Under the pieces are notes generated by a model. It had not been told where the DNA came from and made no database searches. It was given only the letters and a program-made list of their open reading frames with translations. Both the position numbers and the translations under genes were made by a program. From an uncultured Bacteroidales bacterium (GTDB lineage: Bacteria > Bacteroidota > Bacteroidia > Bacteroidales > UBA932), in NCBI GenBank assembly GCA_934695325.1, contig CAKUVD010000001.1:248001-312000 (forward strand): a stretch of 64,000 nucleotides of DNA, read 5' to 3'. This document shows, one piece after another, positions 29,558-38,002 of the stretch (positions are counted from its first letter, which is position 1; each line of letters starts with the position of its first letter).

Positions 29558-31201
29558 CTATTTGTACAGAAACCTCTTGATACTCATCTTAGGAGTCTTC
29601 TCAAACGGCTTGTCCACGACTTCGACTTTCTGCAGCTTGCTGTATGAAGGCAACGAACGGTTAGCATTGACCTTTATATTCTCAGGGATGTCGGAGACAG
29701 CCTCCGCGTCGAGACCCGCCTTCCTTATGGCATCCTGGTCGAGATATACGAGAGCGACCAGTTTCGTGGCGCGGTCCACGACTACTGATTCCACGACATA
29801 GTCCTGATTATTCACAACGGCCTCGACTTCCTCAGGATAGATGTTCTGCCCGTTCGCACTGAGGATCATACTCTTGCTGCGTCCCTTGATGAAGATGTTC
29901 CCGGCTGCATCGATGATGCCGAGGTCGCCTGTCTTGAGGAATCCGTCCTCCGTGAAAGCCGCGGCCGTGGCATCCGGGTTCTTATAATAGCCCAGGCAGA
30001 CATTGGCGCCTTTCGCCTGAATCTCGCCCACCAGATGCTGCGGGTCTTCAGAGTCGATGCGAACCACGGCGCAGTCCACCGAGCGGCCGCAGGAGCCAGG
30101 CACATAAGTGTTCCACGAGGCATAGGCAAGGAGGGGCGCAGCCTCCGTCATCCCATAGCCGACGGTATACGGCAGGCCGAGTCTCTTGAACCACTTCTCC
30201 ACTTCAGGGTTGAGAGGAGCCCCACCCATTATTATCATCTGCAGATTTCCTCCGAGCGCGCTCAGGAGTCTTTCCCTGATTTTCTTGAAGATCAATGTAT
30301 TTATGCCTGGGAGCCTTGTCAGGACTTTCATCACAGGCTTCTCCAGGACTGGCTTTATGGCGCTCTTGAACACCTTCTCCATAACAAGAGGCACAGTGAT
30401 GAGAAGATATGGCTTCACGTCGTGCATCGCGGAAAGCAGAAGCGACGGCGACGGAGTCTTGCCGAGGAATGTGATGCTGGTGCCGTTACAGAGCGGATAC
30501 AGGAACTCATACACGAGACCGTACATATGGGCCATAGGCAGCATTGACACCATCCTGAACTCATCCGACGACGGTATGTAGCGCTGGCCGAAATCCACAG
30601 TAGCGCTTATGGCGCGGTACGTCAGCATCACTCCTTTCGGAGCGCTCGTCGTACCTGACGTATAATTGATTATGTCAAGGTCGTCCAAGTTGTCAGTATT
30701 ATAGTGGACATTCTCGCCGGTAAAGCCCATCGGGTATCTGGCCGAGAACAGTTCAGGAACAGAAGCGAAGGCATCGCTTACTGATTCATCGGCGGCATAT
30801 AGGAGAGTGAAGTCATTCACGCTCACCACAGCCTTCAGGCGCGGCATCGTCTGTATGTCCAGCTTAGCCCAGATGTCATTGTCCGTGAACAGCATAAGGC
30901 TTTCTGAATGGTCCACCAGGTGATCGACGCTCTCCGGAGTGAAATCCGACAATATCGGGACCACGACTGTCTCGTAAGTATTCACCGCAAGGAAGGACAA
31001 TGCCATTCTGGCGGTATTCTTGGCGCATATCGCTATCCTGTCGCCTTTCACAAGCCCGCAGGCTTCGAAGAAGATGTGGAATCGTTCCATCTGTGTGGCC
31101 ATCTGCCCATAGGTGAACGTCTCGCCGCGATAGTTGCATACGGCAGGCTTGTCCCAATACCGACACACGGCATTCTGAAGTCTCGCGAAATAATGTTCCA
31201 T
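29558..31201 (-). CDS. AMP-dependent acyl-CoA synthetase (long-chain fatty acid-CoA ligase type)
   Basis: 547-residue ANL-superfamily enzyme that adenylates a carboxylic acid and transfers it to CoA. Visible motifs are the P-loop-like YTSGTTSAPKGVML (about residue 180), GYGMTEAAPLL (about 325), the hinge region TGDLGIIDAAGNIFIKGRSKSMI (about 420) and the C-terminal Lys of LPSYSKLQKVEVVDKPFEKTPKMSIKRF. Overall it resembles FadD-like ligases of Bacteroidetes annotated for long-chain fatty acids, but the acyl substrate cannot be read from sequence. It is divergent from a HAD phosphatase gene. Confidence 0.88.
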   Translation of the reverse strand: MEHYFARLQNAVCRYWDKPAVCNYRGETFTYGQMATQMERFHIFFEACGLVKGDRIAICAKNTARMALSFLAVNTYETVVVPILSDFTPESVDHLVDHSESLMLFTDNDIWAKLDIQTMPRLKAVVSVNDFTLLYAADESVSDAFASVPELFSARYPMGFTGENVHYNTDNLDDLDIINYTSGTTSAPKGVMLTYRAISATVDFGQRYIPSSDEFRMVSMLPMAHMYGLVYEFLYPLCNGTSITFLGKTPSPSLLLSAMHDVKPYLLITVPLVMEKVFKSAIKPVLEKPVMKVLTRLPGINTLIFKKIRERLLSALGGNLQMIIMGGAPLNPEVEKWFKRLGLPYTVGYGMTEAAPLLAYASWNTYVPGSCGRSVDCAVVRIDSEDPQHLVGEIQAKGANVCLGYYKNPDATAAAFTEDGFLKTGDLGIIDAAGNIFIKGRSKSMILSANGQNIYPEEVEAVVNNQDYVVESVVVDRATKLVALVYLDQDAIRKAGLDAEAVSDIPENIKVNANRSLPSYSKLQKVEVVDKPFEKTPKMSIKRFLYK

Positions 31202-31221
31202 AGTTATCTTTTTACTTTACA

Positions 31222-31254
31222 CAAATTTAATAACTTTTCGCTATATTAGCCAAA
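31222..31254 (-). promoter_or_regulatory. Promoter of the acyl-CoA ligase
   Basis: Minus-strand TTTG (31254-31251) and TAAATTTG (31229-31222) separated by 21 bases, slightly longer than the usual 19-20. The -7 box ends 21 bases before the ATG. Confidence 0.55.
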
Positions 31255-31277
31255 AATCAGACAGTCATCGAATCATT

Positions 31278-32105
31278 ATGAGCAAAAGACCTATTGTCGC
31301 CATCATCTATGACTTTGACGGGACGCTTTCTCCCGGCAATATGCAGGAATTCGGGTTCATCCAGGCCGTAGGGAAGACCCCGGAAGAATTCTGGACAATC
31401 AGCAACGAGATCGCCGCGGGGCAGGACGCAAGCAACATCCTGGCATATATGAAACTTATGTTCGACGAAGCCAGAAGCAAGGGAATACGGCTCAAGCGCA
31501 GCGAGTTCAGGAAATTCGGAAAGGACATCAAGCTGTTTGACGGGCTGGACACCTGGTTCGACCTGGTGAACGAATACGGCAAGTCACAAGGGGTCAAGGT
31601 GGAGCACTACATAAACTCTTCCGGGCTGAAGGAAATCATAGAAGGCTGCCCTATCGCAAGGCAGTTCAAGCACATATTCGCCAGCGCCTATCTCTATGAC
31701 TCCAAAGGAGAGGCGGAATGGCCGGCCATCGCAGTGGACTACACAGCCAAGACACAGTTCCTGTTCAAGATAAACAAAGGCATATTCGACGCCCGCGACA
31801 CCAACCAGGTCAATGAGAGCATAGCCGAGGACAAGAAGCGTGTGCCGTTCACGCAGATGATATATGTGGGCGACGGGGAGACAGACATACCGTGTATGAA
31901 GATAGTCAGTATGTTCGGAGGGCACTCCATCGCAGTGTACAATTCAGAGAACTCCCAGCAGAAGGCGCAGGCGGAGAAACTTCTCAGGCAGGGACGCGTC
32001 AATTTCATCACTCCGGCGAACTACAGCCACTACAGCCGCACGTTCAAGGTCGTGTGCAGCATCATTGACAAGATCAAGGCGGACTATGTCCTGAAGAAAC
32101 TGTAG
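31278..32105 (+). CDS. HAD-superfamily hydrolase (phosphoserine-phosphatase-like)
   Basis: 275 residues. HAD motif I is YDFDGTLSPG (residues 11-20) with the nucleophile Asp and acid/base Asp; a cap region follows (about 25-125); motif II is around YINSSGLKE (Ser), motif III Lys is near AKTQFLFKINKG, and motif IV is YVGDGETDIPCM (about 198). All catalytic positions appear present, so it is probably an active cytosolic phosphatase; the substrate is unknown. Divergent from the acyl-CoA ligase across a 76-base shared promoter region, with a TAACTTTT box at 31231-31238 as a weak plus-strand candidate. Confidence 0.85.
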   Translation: MSKRPIVAIIYDFDGTLSPGNMQEFGFIQAVGKTPEEFWTISNEIAAGQDASNILAYMKLMFDEARSKGIRLKRSEFRKFGKDIKLFDGLDTWFDLVNEYGKSQGVKVEHYINSSGLKEIIEGCPIARQFKHIFASAYLYDSKGEAEWPAIAVDYTAKTQFLFKINKGIFDARDTNQVNESIAEDKKRVPFTQMIYVGDGETDIPCMKIVSMFGGHSIAVYNSENSQQKAQAEKLLRQGRVNFITPANYSHYSRTFKVVCSIIDKIKADYVLKKL

Positions 32106-32198
32106 AGGCTTCAGGGTACGTCCCGGCATATCGTTCTTTCTATTCCGGCGTGCAATATTATGACGAAATCAGCATTTATCATTCGGAAACAAGAAAAA

Positions 32199-32903
32199 AT
32201 GAACGATATGAAAAACAACAGATTGCTCGCCGCAGTAGCCTTGGCGGTTTCTACGGCATCATTATTCTCCTGTATGAAGGACGACGGAATCTCATACAGC
32301 GATGTCATCCCCAACGCCGTAGTCACGGTAAAGCCTGACGGGGACAAGTTCTTCCTGCAGTTGGACGACAGCACAGTAATCTATCCGTCCAATATGGAGA
32401 AGTCACCCTTCGGGGACAAGGAAGTCCGCGCATTCCTCAACTACCGCATAGAAAATGAAGTCAAGGGAGAGCAGACAGGATACATAAACTGGCTGAGGGC
32501 GCTGCTCACAAAGCAGACCGTCGAGAGCAAGGGCACCGACTCCGATATTGAAAATTACGGGAACGACCCTGTAGATCTGGTCAATGCCTTCCCTACCGTA
32601 TGCGAGGACGGATACCTGACGCTCCGGTTCAGGACAGTCTGGGGCAGGTTCGGATCCATACAGCACGAAGTGAACCTGATAACAGGGGTGGATCCTGAAG
32701 ATCCATACCTCGTAGAGTTCAGGCATAACGCTCACGGTGACCTGAACGAGGTGGTCTCAGACGCATACGTCGCTTTCAGGCTGGACAAGCTTCCTGACAC
32801 GAAAGGAGAGACGGTCAAGCTAAAGGTTCGCTACCGGACGCCTTCAGGAGACGCCAAGACTGTAAGTTTCGATTACAAGACTCGTCCTGGAGACGAGAAA
32901 TAG
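32199..32903 (+). CDS. NigD-like lipoprotein
   Basis: About 234 residues. Lipoprotein signal (MKNNRLLAAVALAVSTASLFSC) begins at 32208; I keep ATG 32199 (MNDMKNNR), and 32208 is nearly as likely. The protein has the NigD layout: an N-terminal OB-like domain (VVTVKPDGDKFFLQLDDSTVIYP, VRAFLNYRIENEVKGEQ) and a beta-sandwich C-terminal domain (YLTLRFRTVWG, HEVNLITG, AYVAFRLDKLP). NigD was named from a Prevotella bacteriocin cluster, but the family is widespread in Bacteroidales and its function is unknown. It directly precedes an ECF sigma gene by 31 bases and may be in its regulon. Confidence 0.75.
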   Translation: MNDMKNNRLLAAVALAVSTASLFSCMKDDGISYSDVIPNAVVTVKPDGDKFFLQLDDSTVIYPSNMEKSPFGDKEVRAFLNYRIENEVKGEQTGYINWLRALLTKQTVESKGTDSDIENYGNDPVDLVNAFPTVCEDGYLTLRFRTVWGRFGSIQHEVNLITGVDPEDPYLVEFRHNAHGDLNEVVSDAYVAFRLDKLPDTKGETVKLKVRYRTPSGDAKTVSFDYKTRPGDEK

Positions 32904-32934
32904 AAGTGGCAGAAGAATTGCAGCGGAAGCATTG

Positions 32935-33504
32935 ATGAAACTGTTTTCTGGCACATACGATGACAAGACTATCATTGATGGTATCCGGAAAGGTGACCGC
33001 ACAGCAATAAAAAAGCTGTACGACACTTGGTCCGGATATCTTCTTGCATTGTGTACCAGATACATTCCCGACGCCGGTGATGCCGAGGACATACTGCAGG
33101 ACAGTTTTCTGAAGATCATATCGTCTTTCGGAAGCTACACGTGGAAAGGAGAAGGCTCGCTGAAGGCGTGGATGAGCAGGATAACCGTCAATGAGGCTCT
33201 GCAATATCTCAGACGGAAGAAGCACTGCCGTTTCCTGGAATATCATGACAACCTGCCTGACATTCCTGACGAGGAGGAGCCGGATATCAGCCCTGTCCCG
33301 CAGTCCGTCATACAGAGAATGATACAGGAACTGTCGGATGGATACAGGACGATATTCAACCTCGTGGTTTTCGAGGGGAAGTCACATAAGGAAATCGCCG
33401 GAATGCTGGGCATATCTGAAAGCACTTCAGCATCACAGTTCCACAGGGCGAGGAAAATTCTGGCAAAAAAGATATCAGATTATAATAAAAGCAAAGAAGG
33501 ATGA
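32935..33504 (+). CDS. ECF-type RNA polymerase sigma factor
   Basis: About 189 residues. Region 2 is visible in AIKKLYDTWSGYLLALCTRY and DAGDAEDILQDSFLKIISSFGSY; an acidic linker (DIPDEEEPDISPVPQ) joins region 4, where YRTIFNLVVFEGKSHKEIAGMLGISESTSASQFHRARK is the helix-turn-helix (given in part as MLGISESTSASQFHRARK). Start set at ATG 32935; the preceding TTG adds one residue. The stop overlaps the next gene as ATGA, indicating translational coupling with its likely anti-sigma partner. No STN/SusC gene is adjacent, so the signal is probably envelope stress and not a glycan. Confidence 0.92.
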   Translation: MKLFSGTYDDKTIIDGIRKGDRTAIKKLYDTWSGYLLALCTRYIPDAGDAEDILQDSFLKIISSFGSYTWKGEGSLKAWMSRITVNEALQYLRRKKHCRFLEYHDNLPDIPDEEEPDISPVPQSVIQRMIQELSDGYRTIFNLVVFEGKSHKEIAGMLGISESTSASQFHRARKILAKKISDYNKSKEG

Positions 33505-34757
33505 AGCAGGATTGGACAGATAAGCTGAAAGACAAGATGGACGGATATGTCGAATCTCCATCCGGAAGGGTCTGGGACGGGATCTGTTCCAGGCTGTCCA
33601 CCGACGGAAGGGCACGTGTCATTCCACCGTGGCTATGGAAAGGCGCAGCCGCAGCTGTGATGGCCGGGATTTTCCTGGTCTTCAAGTTCAATGGAGACGA
33701 CCCTGTTCACAAGACAGCATCCATCTCCAGTCCGGCAGGACAGGCAGAGGTGCAGAGAATCCATATGACGGAGGAACGGGAGACCGGCATTGACACAAGA
33801 TTCGGAGAATCAGTTCCATCCACGGAAGTCCCTCGCCACATAATTCCTTGCGAAGTCACTCTCGCCGCACAGGAGAGCATTGACACGACCGTGGAGGATG
33901 ATCCGACGGAGCATCAGGAAGGACAGACTGTCATAAAGAGCAAGGCCGCCAGGAAGAAATCCGAAGACAATGGCAGCGATGGCGATGAGGCCAAGGCTTG
34001 GGCGGAATTCCTGGCGAATGAAGACAACGGCAGGCACAGGAGACCAGGAGAATTCAGCGCCGGCATATCCGCGAACGGCTCAGGAAGCGGACATTATTCC
34101 GAAAGCAGGCAGATGAGCGGCATCTTGGGTGCGAACCCTCTCGAATCCGGTCTGGCAAGTGCTGACTGGGCGGACAAAGATTTCAAGGGGATAGATAATT
34201 TCATTGTCTATAACAGGCCCGAGACCGAGACAAGGTACTATCACAAGATGCCGGTACGGATCAGCGCCACCGCAAGATATGAGTTCTCCGGCATATTCGG
34301 CATCGAGAGCGGCATATCCTGGTCTGTCTTGTCATCTGAGCTGAAGACCGGAGACGAAAACGCTGGCGGCTGGACTCGAGGAGAGCAGACACTGCACTAT
34401 ATAGGCGTTCCTCTGAACCTGTCTATGAAGCTCTTTGAATCCAGGTTCTTCACGGCGTATGTAATCGCAGGAGGAATGATGGAAGCACCTGTCCGAGGCT
34501 CGCTGAAGACAGATGAATATGCCGATGGAAGATTCATCGGCACTACAGATTCATCATTACGTCCAAAGGAATTGCAATGGTCTGTCAATGCGGCCGCCGG
34601 TGCCCAGCTCAACATCCTTCCTGAATTAGGCCTCTTCATCGAGCCAGGCGTGAGCCACCGTTTCCGCAATGGGACCAAGATTCGCTCGGCATATACGGAC
34701 AGGCCGACAGATTTCGCACTCGGTTTCGGCCTGAGATATTCGTTCAGCAAGCGATAA
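33501..34757 (+). CDS. Anti-sigma-like membrane protein with C-terminal outer-membrane-barrel-like domain
   Basis: 418 residues. N-terminal ~45 residues are cytoplasmic and charged (KQDWTDKLKDKMDGY), followed by one membrane helix (about 46-62, LWKGAAAAVMAGIFLVF), a long hydrophilic linker (about 65-225) and a C-terminal region (about 235-418) of amphipathic strands with ISATARYEFSGIFGIESGIS, FIEPGVSHRF and the ending FGLRYSFSKR, like porin-type barrels in Bacteroidetes. Its gene is coupled (ATGA) to the ECF sigma gene, so the N-terminus is probably the anti-sigma part. A single chain linking inner membrane to an outer-membrane fold would span the envelope; this is inference. Confidence 0.7.
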   Translation: MKQDWTDKLKDKMDGYVESPSGRVWDGICSRLSTDGRARVIPPWLWKGAAAAVMAGIFLVFKFNGDDPVHKTASISSPAGQAEVQRIHMTEERETGIDTRFGESVPSTEVPRHIIPCEVTLAAQESIDTTVEDDPTEHQEGQTVIKSKAARKKSEDNGSDGDEAKAWAEFLANEDNGRHRRPGEFSAGISANGSGSGHYSESRQMSGILGANPLESGLASADWADKDFKGIDNFIVYNRPETETRYYHKMPVRISATARYEFSGIFGIESGISWSVLSSELKTGDENAGGWTRGEQTLHYIGVPLNLSMKLFESRFFTAYVIAGGMMEAPVRGSLKTDEYADGRFIGTTDSSLRPKELQWSVNAAAGAQLNILPELGLFIEPGVSHRFRNGTKIRSAYTDRPTDFALGFGLRYSFSKR

Positions 34758-34789
34758 TGTACAAGTCCGTCTGTCGAAAAGCGACAATG

Positions 34790-35812
34790 TTACTGCCTCT
34801 TCTTCACGACCTGTCCGTCGGCGTCACGATACCGTATTACGCCCCTCCCCGAGACAGTCGGCGCAGTGTTTCCGCAGTCAAGATCTTCAGCATCTATCTC
34901 GCCGGAGCCTGACACGCTGTACTCAGCTTTCACGGCTCTTCCATCCAGAGAGACAGAACCGCTCCCGGAGACAGTGACATTGACCTCGCTCGACACCATA
35001 TTGTCGAGTTCGGCATTTCCTCGTCCGGAGACATCCACATTGAGGTTCTCCACATTGACCTGCTCCATTTCCGATTCGCTGCTTCCTGTCATCGTAAGGC
35101 AGATACGGCCTGCTGTGACATAATCAGAAGACAACGATGCCGAGCCAGAGCAGTCGACATCCAATGATGATGCCCACATTTTCCCGAAATCGACATCAGA
35201 CCTCCCGGCGATCACGATTTCAGAGTTCCCGGCAATTCTTACGGAACCGAACTTCACTGAAGACTCTCCATTGCACTCCACTGACAATGCAGATGACTCC
35301 ACATTTCCCAAGTCGAGATCCGCTCTGCCGTTCACGACTATCGACAGAGGTCTGCCGGCCAAATCCAGGTTCTTGCACACAAAACCTCCCACATTCTCCA
35401 CACGTATGCTGTCAATAGACGGCGTGTGCACAGTGACCTTTACATTCGCATTGCCCTTCTCATCATTATGGATATTATGGAAACTGAAATCACATCCTAC
35501 CGTAAGTGAGCCGTCCTCGCTTGTGATGCTCACAAATGGGATGATATTGTCACATCCATAGACAGAGACATACGTACAGGTATCCTGTATGAGTTCCATA
35601 TCGGAATAGCCCGGGGACACGACCAGACTGGTGAACGGCGCCACCACAGTGTCTTTGGACACATATACCCCACTGCCTATCAATGTCCGCCCACTGTATT
35701 CCGAGACTTTCTTCAGTATTCTTTTCTTGTCAAGTCTGATGGCGCAGGACGCCGTCAGAGCCACTGCGGCCGACAAAGCGACCAAAATCCTCATATATTT
35801 CATTCCTTTCAT
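34790..35812 (-). CDS. GIN-domain (DUF2807) lipoprotein
   Basis: 340 residues; lipoprotein signal with Cys in AAVALTASCAIRL. Three ATGs (35812, 35803, 35794) are possible; AGGA lies just ahead of the last one. The mature protein is a repetitive right-handed beta-helix/adhesin-head fold (PF10988) with recurring SxxxVxGxGxxxLxx-like rungs, for example VSGRGNAELDNM, VSGSGSVSLDGR and VSGSGEIDAEDL. Such proteins are abundant in Bacteroidetes and often sit with envelope regulators; the role is unknown. It is the last gene of the operon, 17 bases after the GntR regulator. Confidence 0.85.
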   Translation of the reverse strand: MKGMKYMRILVALSAAVALTASCAIRLDKKRILKKVSEYSGRTLIGSGVYVSKDTVVAPFTSLVVSPGYSDMELIQDTCTYVSVYGCDNIIPFVSITSEDGSLTVGCDFSFHNIHNDEKGNANVKVTVHTPSIDSIRVENVGGFVCKNLDLAGRPLSIVVNGRADLDLGNVESSALSVECNGESSVKFGSVRIAGNSEIVIAGRSDVDFGKMWASSLDVDCSGSASLSSDYVTAGRICLTMTGSSESEMEQVNVENLNVDVSGRGNAELDNMVSSEVNVTVSGSGSVSLDGRAVKAEYSVSGSGEIDAEDLDCGNTAPTVSGRGVIRYRDADGQVVKKRQ

Positions 35813-35829
35813 TTTTATCTGATTGACTT

Positions 35830-36192
35830 CTATTCAATGTTTCCAGGTTCATCATCCGCGACGAATATCTCCGGCCCGATTCCGAGCAGCCTCATCTGAC
35901 GCCGAATCTTAGGAAAGGTATCTTCCATAAACTCTCTGCGCTTCATTTCCAGGACTTTCGCCCTCGCATCCGGAGAGATGAAATACCCGAGTCCGCGCCT
36001 GTTGAAGATTATTCCGTCGTTCGTAAGTCTCTCATACGAACGCATTATGGTATTAGGATTGACCCCTATCTGCGCGCCGAACTCACGGACTGACAATATC
36101 CTCCCCTCAGGTTTCAAAGTCCCGTCCAGGATCTGGTCGCAGATGTTGTCCAGAATCTGCAGATAAATCGGCCTGTTGCTGTCAAATTCCAT
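35830..36192 (-). CDS. GntR-family regulator, YtrA type
   Basis: 120 residues: a winged helix-turn-helix (MEFDSNRPIYLQILDNICDQ, SVREFGAQIGVNPNTIMRSY, GLGYFIS) followed by only ~45 residues, matching the short YtrA subfamily that lacks a ligand-binding domain. YtrA regulators usually repress the ABC transporter genes they travel with, often induced by cell-wall antibiotics. Here it follows the permease by 4 bases and precedes the DUF2807 gene, so it probably autoregulates this operon. Confidence 0.9.
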   Translation of the reverse strand: MEFDSNRPIYLQILDNICDQILDGTLKPEGRILSVREFGAQIGVNPNTIMRSYERLTNDGIIFNRRGLGYFISPDARAKVLEMKRREFMEDTFPKIRRQMRLLGIGPEIFVADDEPGNIE

Positions 36193-36196
36193 AATG

Positions 36197-37030
36197 TCAA
36201 TGTTTAATAGTTTTCAGTCTGAAGAACACAGCCGAGCAGAACGCGGCAAAGACTATGAAGTCCACGACAGTCGCAATGATGTTGAATGCAGGTATGGCCC
36301 AGTTCAGGAAATCAGGATTCATCAAGTATTCACCAGCCACTCTCTGAGTCCACAGCGACAGGCCATCCAAAGCGCCTATAGACACGATCACTCCGAAAAA
36401 CAGGCTGAGCACCATCTGCAGTCCAACGACGATGAGAATCGGATACAGAATCTTATGCTTCTTGAAAATAAGTGCGCCAAGCAGGAAGAAAAGTATGGAG
36501 CTTGCCGCATTCAGATAAAGAGACAGAATACTGACTCGTATCGGGGCGTCACTTGCGAAAGCGAAGGTCACCAGTGACCTGATGCCGTCCACCACAGTCG
36601 AGAACAATGTGCCGCCACACGTGCCGTCAATCAGACAGATGACGCCGTCAAGCGACAGATAGATGAGAGAAAAAGCCAGAGGCACCACTACTATAGTGTT
36701 TATGAGCATTGACAGGAACTTCTCGAACACCGACGCCGGAAGCAAGATGAAAGCCGAGCCGGCACGCTTTTCGGTGACATAGCCGTAAACGCTTGCGGGA
36801 TATGTAATCTGCAGCACCGTCGCGACAATGCAGCCGACGATTATTCTAGTAGTCTCGCCCGGAGTGCTCCACTCCTGGCTGAACAGAAGCGAATAGACTA
36901 CCGTCAATGTGTAAAGTATCACAGGAACGGCGGACATCAGCAGCAATGTCGGGCCGTAAGTCGCGACCCAGCGCCTGAAATCATACCGGAAATATCTGCC
37001 GAACCGGCTCAATGAAAATGTATTGTCCAT
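36197..37030 (-). CDS. ABC transporter permease
   Basis: 277 residues with six predicted membrane helices, such as VPVILYTLTVVYSLLF, GCIVATVLQITYPASVYGYV, TIVVVPLAFSLIYLSL, ASSILFFLLGALIF, GLQMVLSLFFGVIVSIGAL and VVDFIVFAAFCSAVFF. It lacks an extracellular substrate domain. It follows its ATPase gene by 13 bases, and together they form a YtrB/C-like or ABC-2-type exporter of unknown substrate, probably acting in envelope maintenance. Confidence 0.85.
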   Translation of the reverse strand: MDNTFSLSRFGRYFRYDFRRWVATYGPTLLLMSAVPVILYTLTVVYSLLFSQEWSTPGETTRIIVGCIVATVLQITYPASVYGYVTEKRAGSAFILLPASVFEKFLSMLINTIVVVPLAFSLIYLSLDGVICLIDGTCGGTLFSTVVDGIRSLVTFAFASDAPIRVSILSLYLNAASSILFFLLGALIFKKHKILYPILIVVGLQMVLSLFFGVIVSIGALDGLSLWTQRVAGEYLMNPDFLNWAIPAFNIIATVVDFIVFAAFCSAVFFRLKTIKH

Positions 37031-37043
37031 AGTTTATGTCATT

Positions 37044-37883
37044 TTATCTGGAAACGACTTCCGAGAAAAGCCCCTTCATTAATTCCTTGTTCTTGTGCAC
37101 AGCGTTGAACAGAGCCTCGATGTTCACCTTGCTTTCCAGCCCCTCCGCATTAGGATATACCTGGATGAATCCTCCCGGCAGCTGCTCGCTGTAGAGAGAT
37201 TCTGGATGCACCTGAGAGCCATAGTCGAAATACAGCTTCCTGGAGATGGTCTCCACGCTGGCATTCATCAGGACATCCTGTCTGTCAAGTATTATGATAG
37301 GGTCGATTATGTTCTCCAGGTCACGGACCTGATGCGTGGATATGATGATGGTGCTGTCATCAGAAGTATATTTCATCAATGCGCTCCTGAACTGTGCCTT
37401 CGACGGTATATCCAGTCCGTTGGTCGGCTCATCCAGATACAGATAAGCACACCCGAGCGACAGCGCTATAGATATATATGTCTTCTTCAGCTGGCCTGTG
37501 GACATAGCGCTGAGCTTCTTCTGAGGGTCATTCTCGAACAAGTTCATTATCTCCAGAAAGCGGTCGTGACTGTATCCAGGCCAGAATTCACCTGTCATAC
37601 GGGCATATTCCGCAGCCTTGACCGGCAGAGCCGGCATATCGTCCGCCAGATAGAACTGGCGTGCCAATAGTTCAGGCTCACGCTTGTAAGGATCAATGCC
37701 GTCCACAGATATTTTTCCTGCGGACACTTTCTTCAGGCCGCAGAGCAATGTAAGGAGCGTGGTCTTCCCCACCCCGTTCTCGCCGAGAAGTCCATATATC
37801 CTCCCCGGCTCCAGATTCATCGTTATGTTCTTCAGCACACGCGATTTCCCGTAACTGAATCCAAGATTCTCAATTTGAATCAT
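37044..37883 (-). CDS. ABC transporter ATP-binding protein
   Basis: 279 residues from ATG 37883 (MIQIENLGFSYGKSRVL); a frame-open ATG at 37919 overlaps the promoter and is rejected. Motifs: Walker A GENGVGKTTL, signature MSTGQLKKTYIS (MSTGQ), Walker B YLYLDEPTNGLD and H-loop ISTHQVRDL. A C-terminal ~80-residue extension follows the NBD. It is first in the operon ATPase-permease-GntR-DUF2807. Confidence 0.92.
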   Translation of the reverse strand: MIQIENLGFSYGKSRVLKNITMNLEPGRIYGLLGENGVGKTTLLTLLCGLKKVSAGKISVDGIDPYKREPELLARQFYLADDMPALPVKAAEYARMTGEFWPGYSHDRFLEIMNLFENDPQKKLSAMSTGQLKKTYISIALSLGCAYLYLDEPTNGLDIPSKAQFRSALMKYTSDDSTIIISTHQVRDLENIIDPIIILDRQDVLMNASVETISRKLYFDYGSQVHPESLYSEQLPGGFIQVYPNAEGLESKVNIEALFNAVHKNKELMKGLFSEVVSR

Positions 37884-37908
37884 AGTGTATGAGTTTATTA
37901 ATACACTG

Positions 37909-37939
37909 CAAAGATACAACAGTTTTTTAATTCTGCAAC
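37909..37939 (-). promoter_or_regulatory. Promoter of the ABC/GntR/DUF2807 operon
   Basis: Minus-strand TATCTTTG (37916-37909) with GTTG (3 of 4 to TTTG; 37939-37936) 19 bases upstream. The box ends 26 bases before the ATG at 37883. Confidence 0.6.
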
Positions 37940-38002
37940 AGGTGGCAACGAATTTTTTCGTATCTTCACATAAAGAAAGAATACGTCACCATAACCGGGA
38001 CT

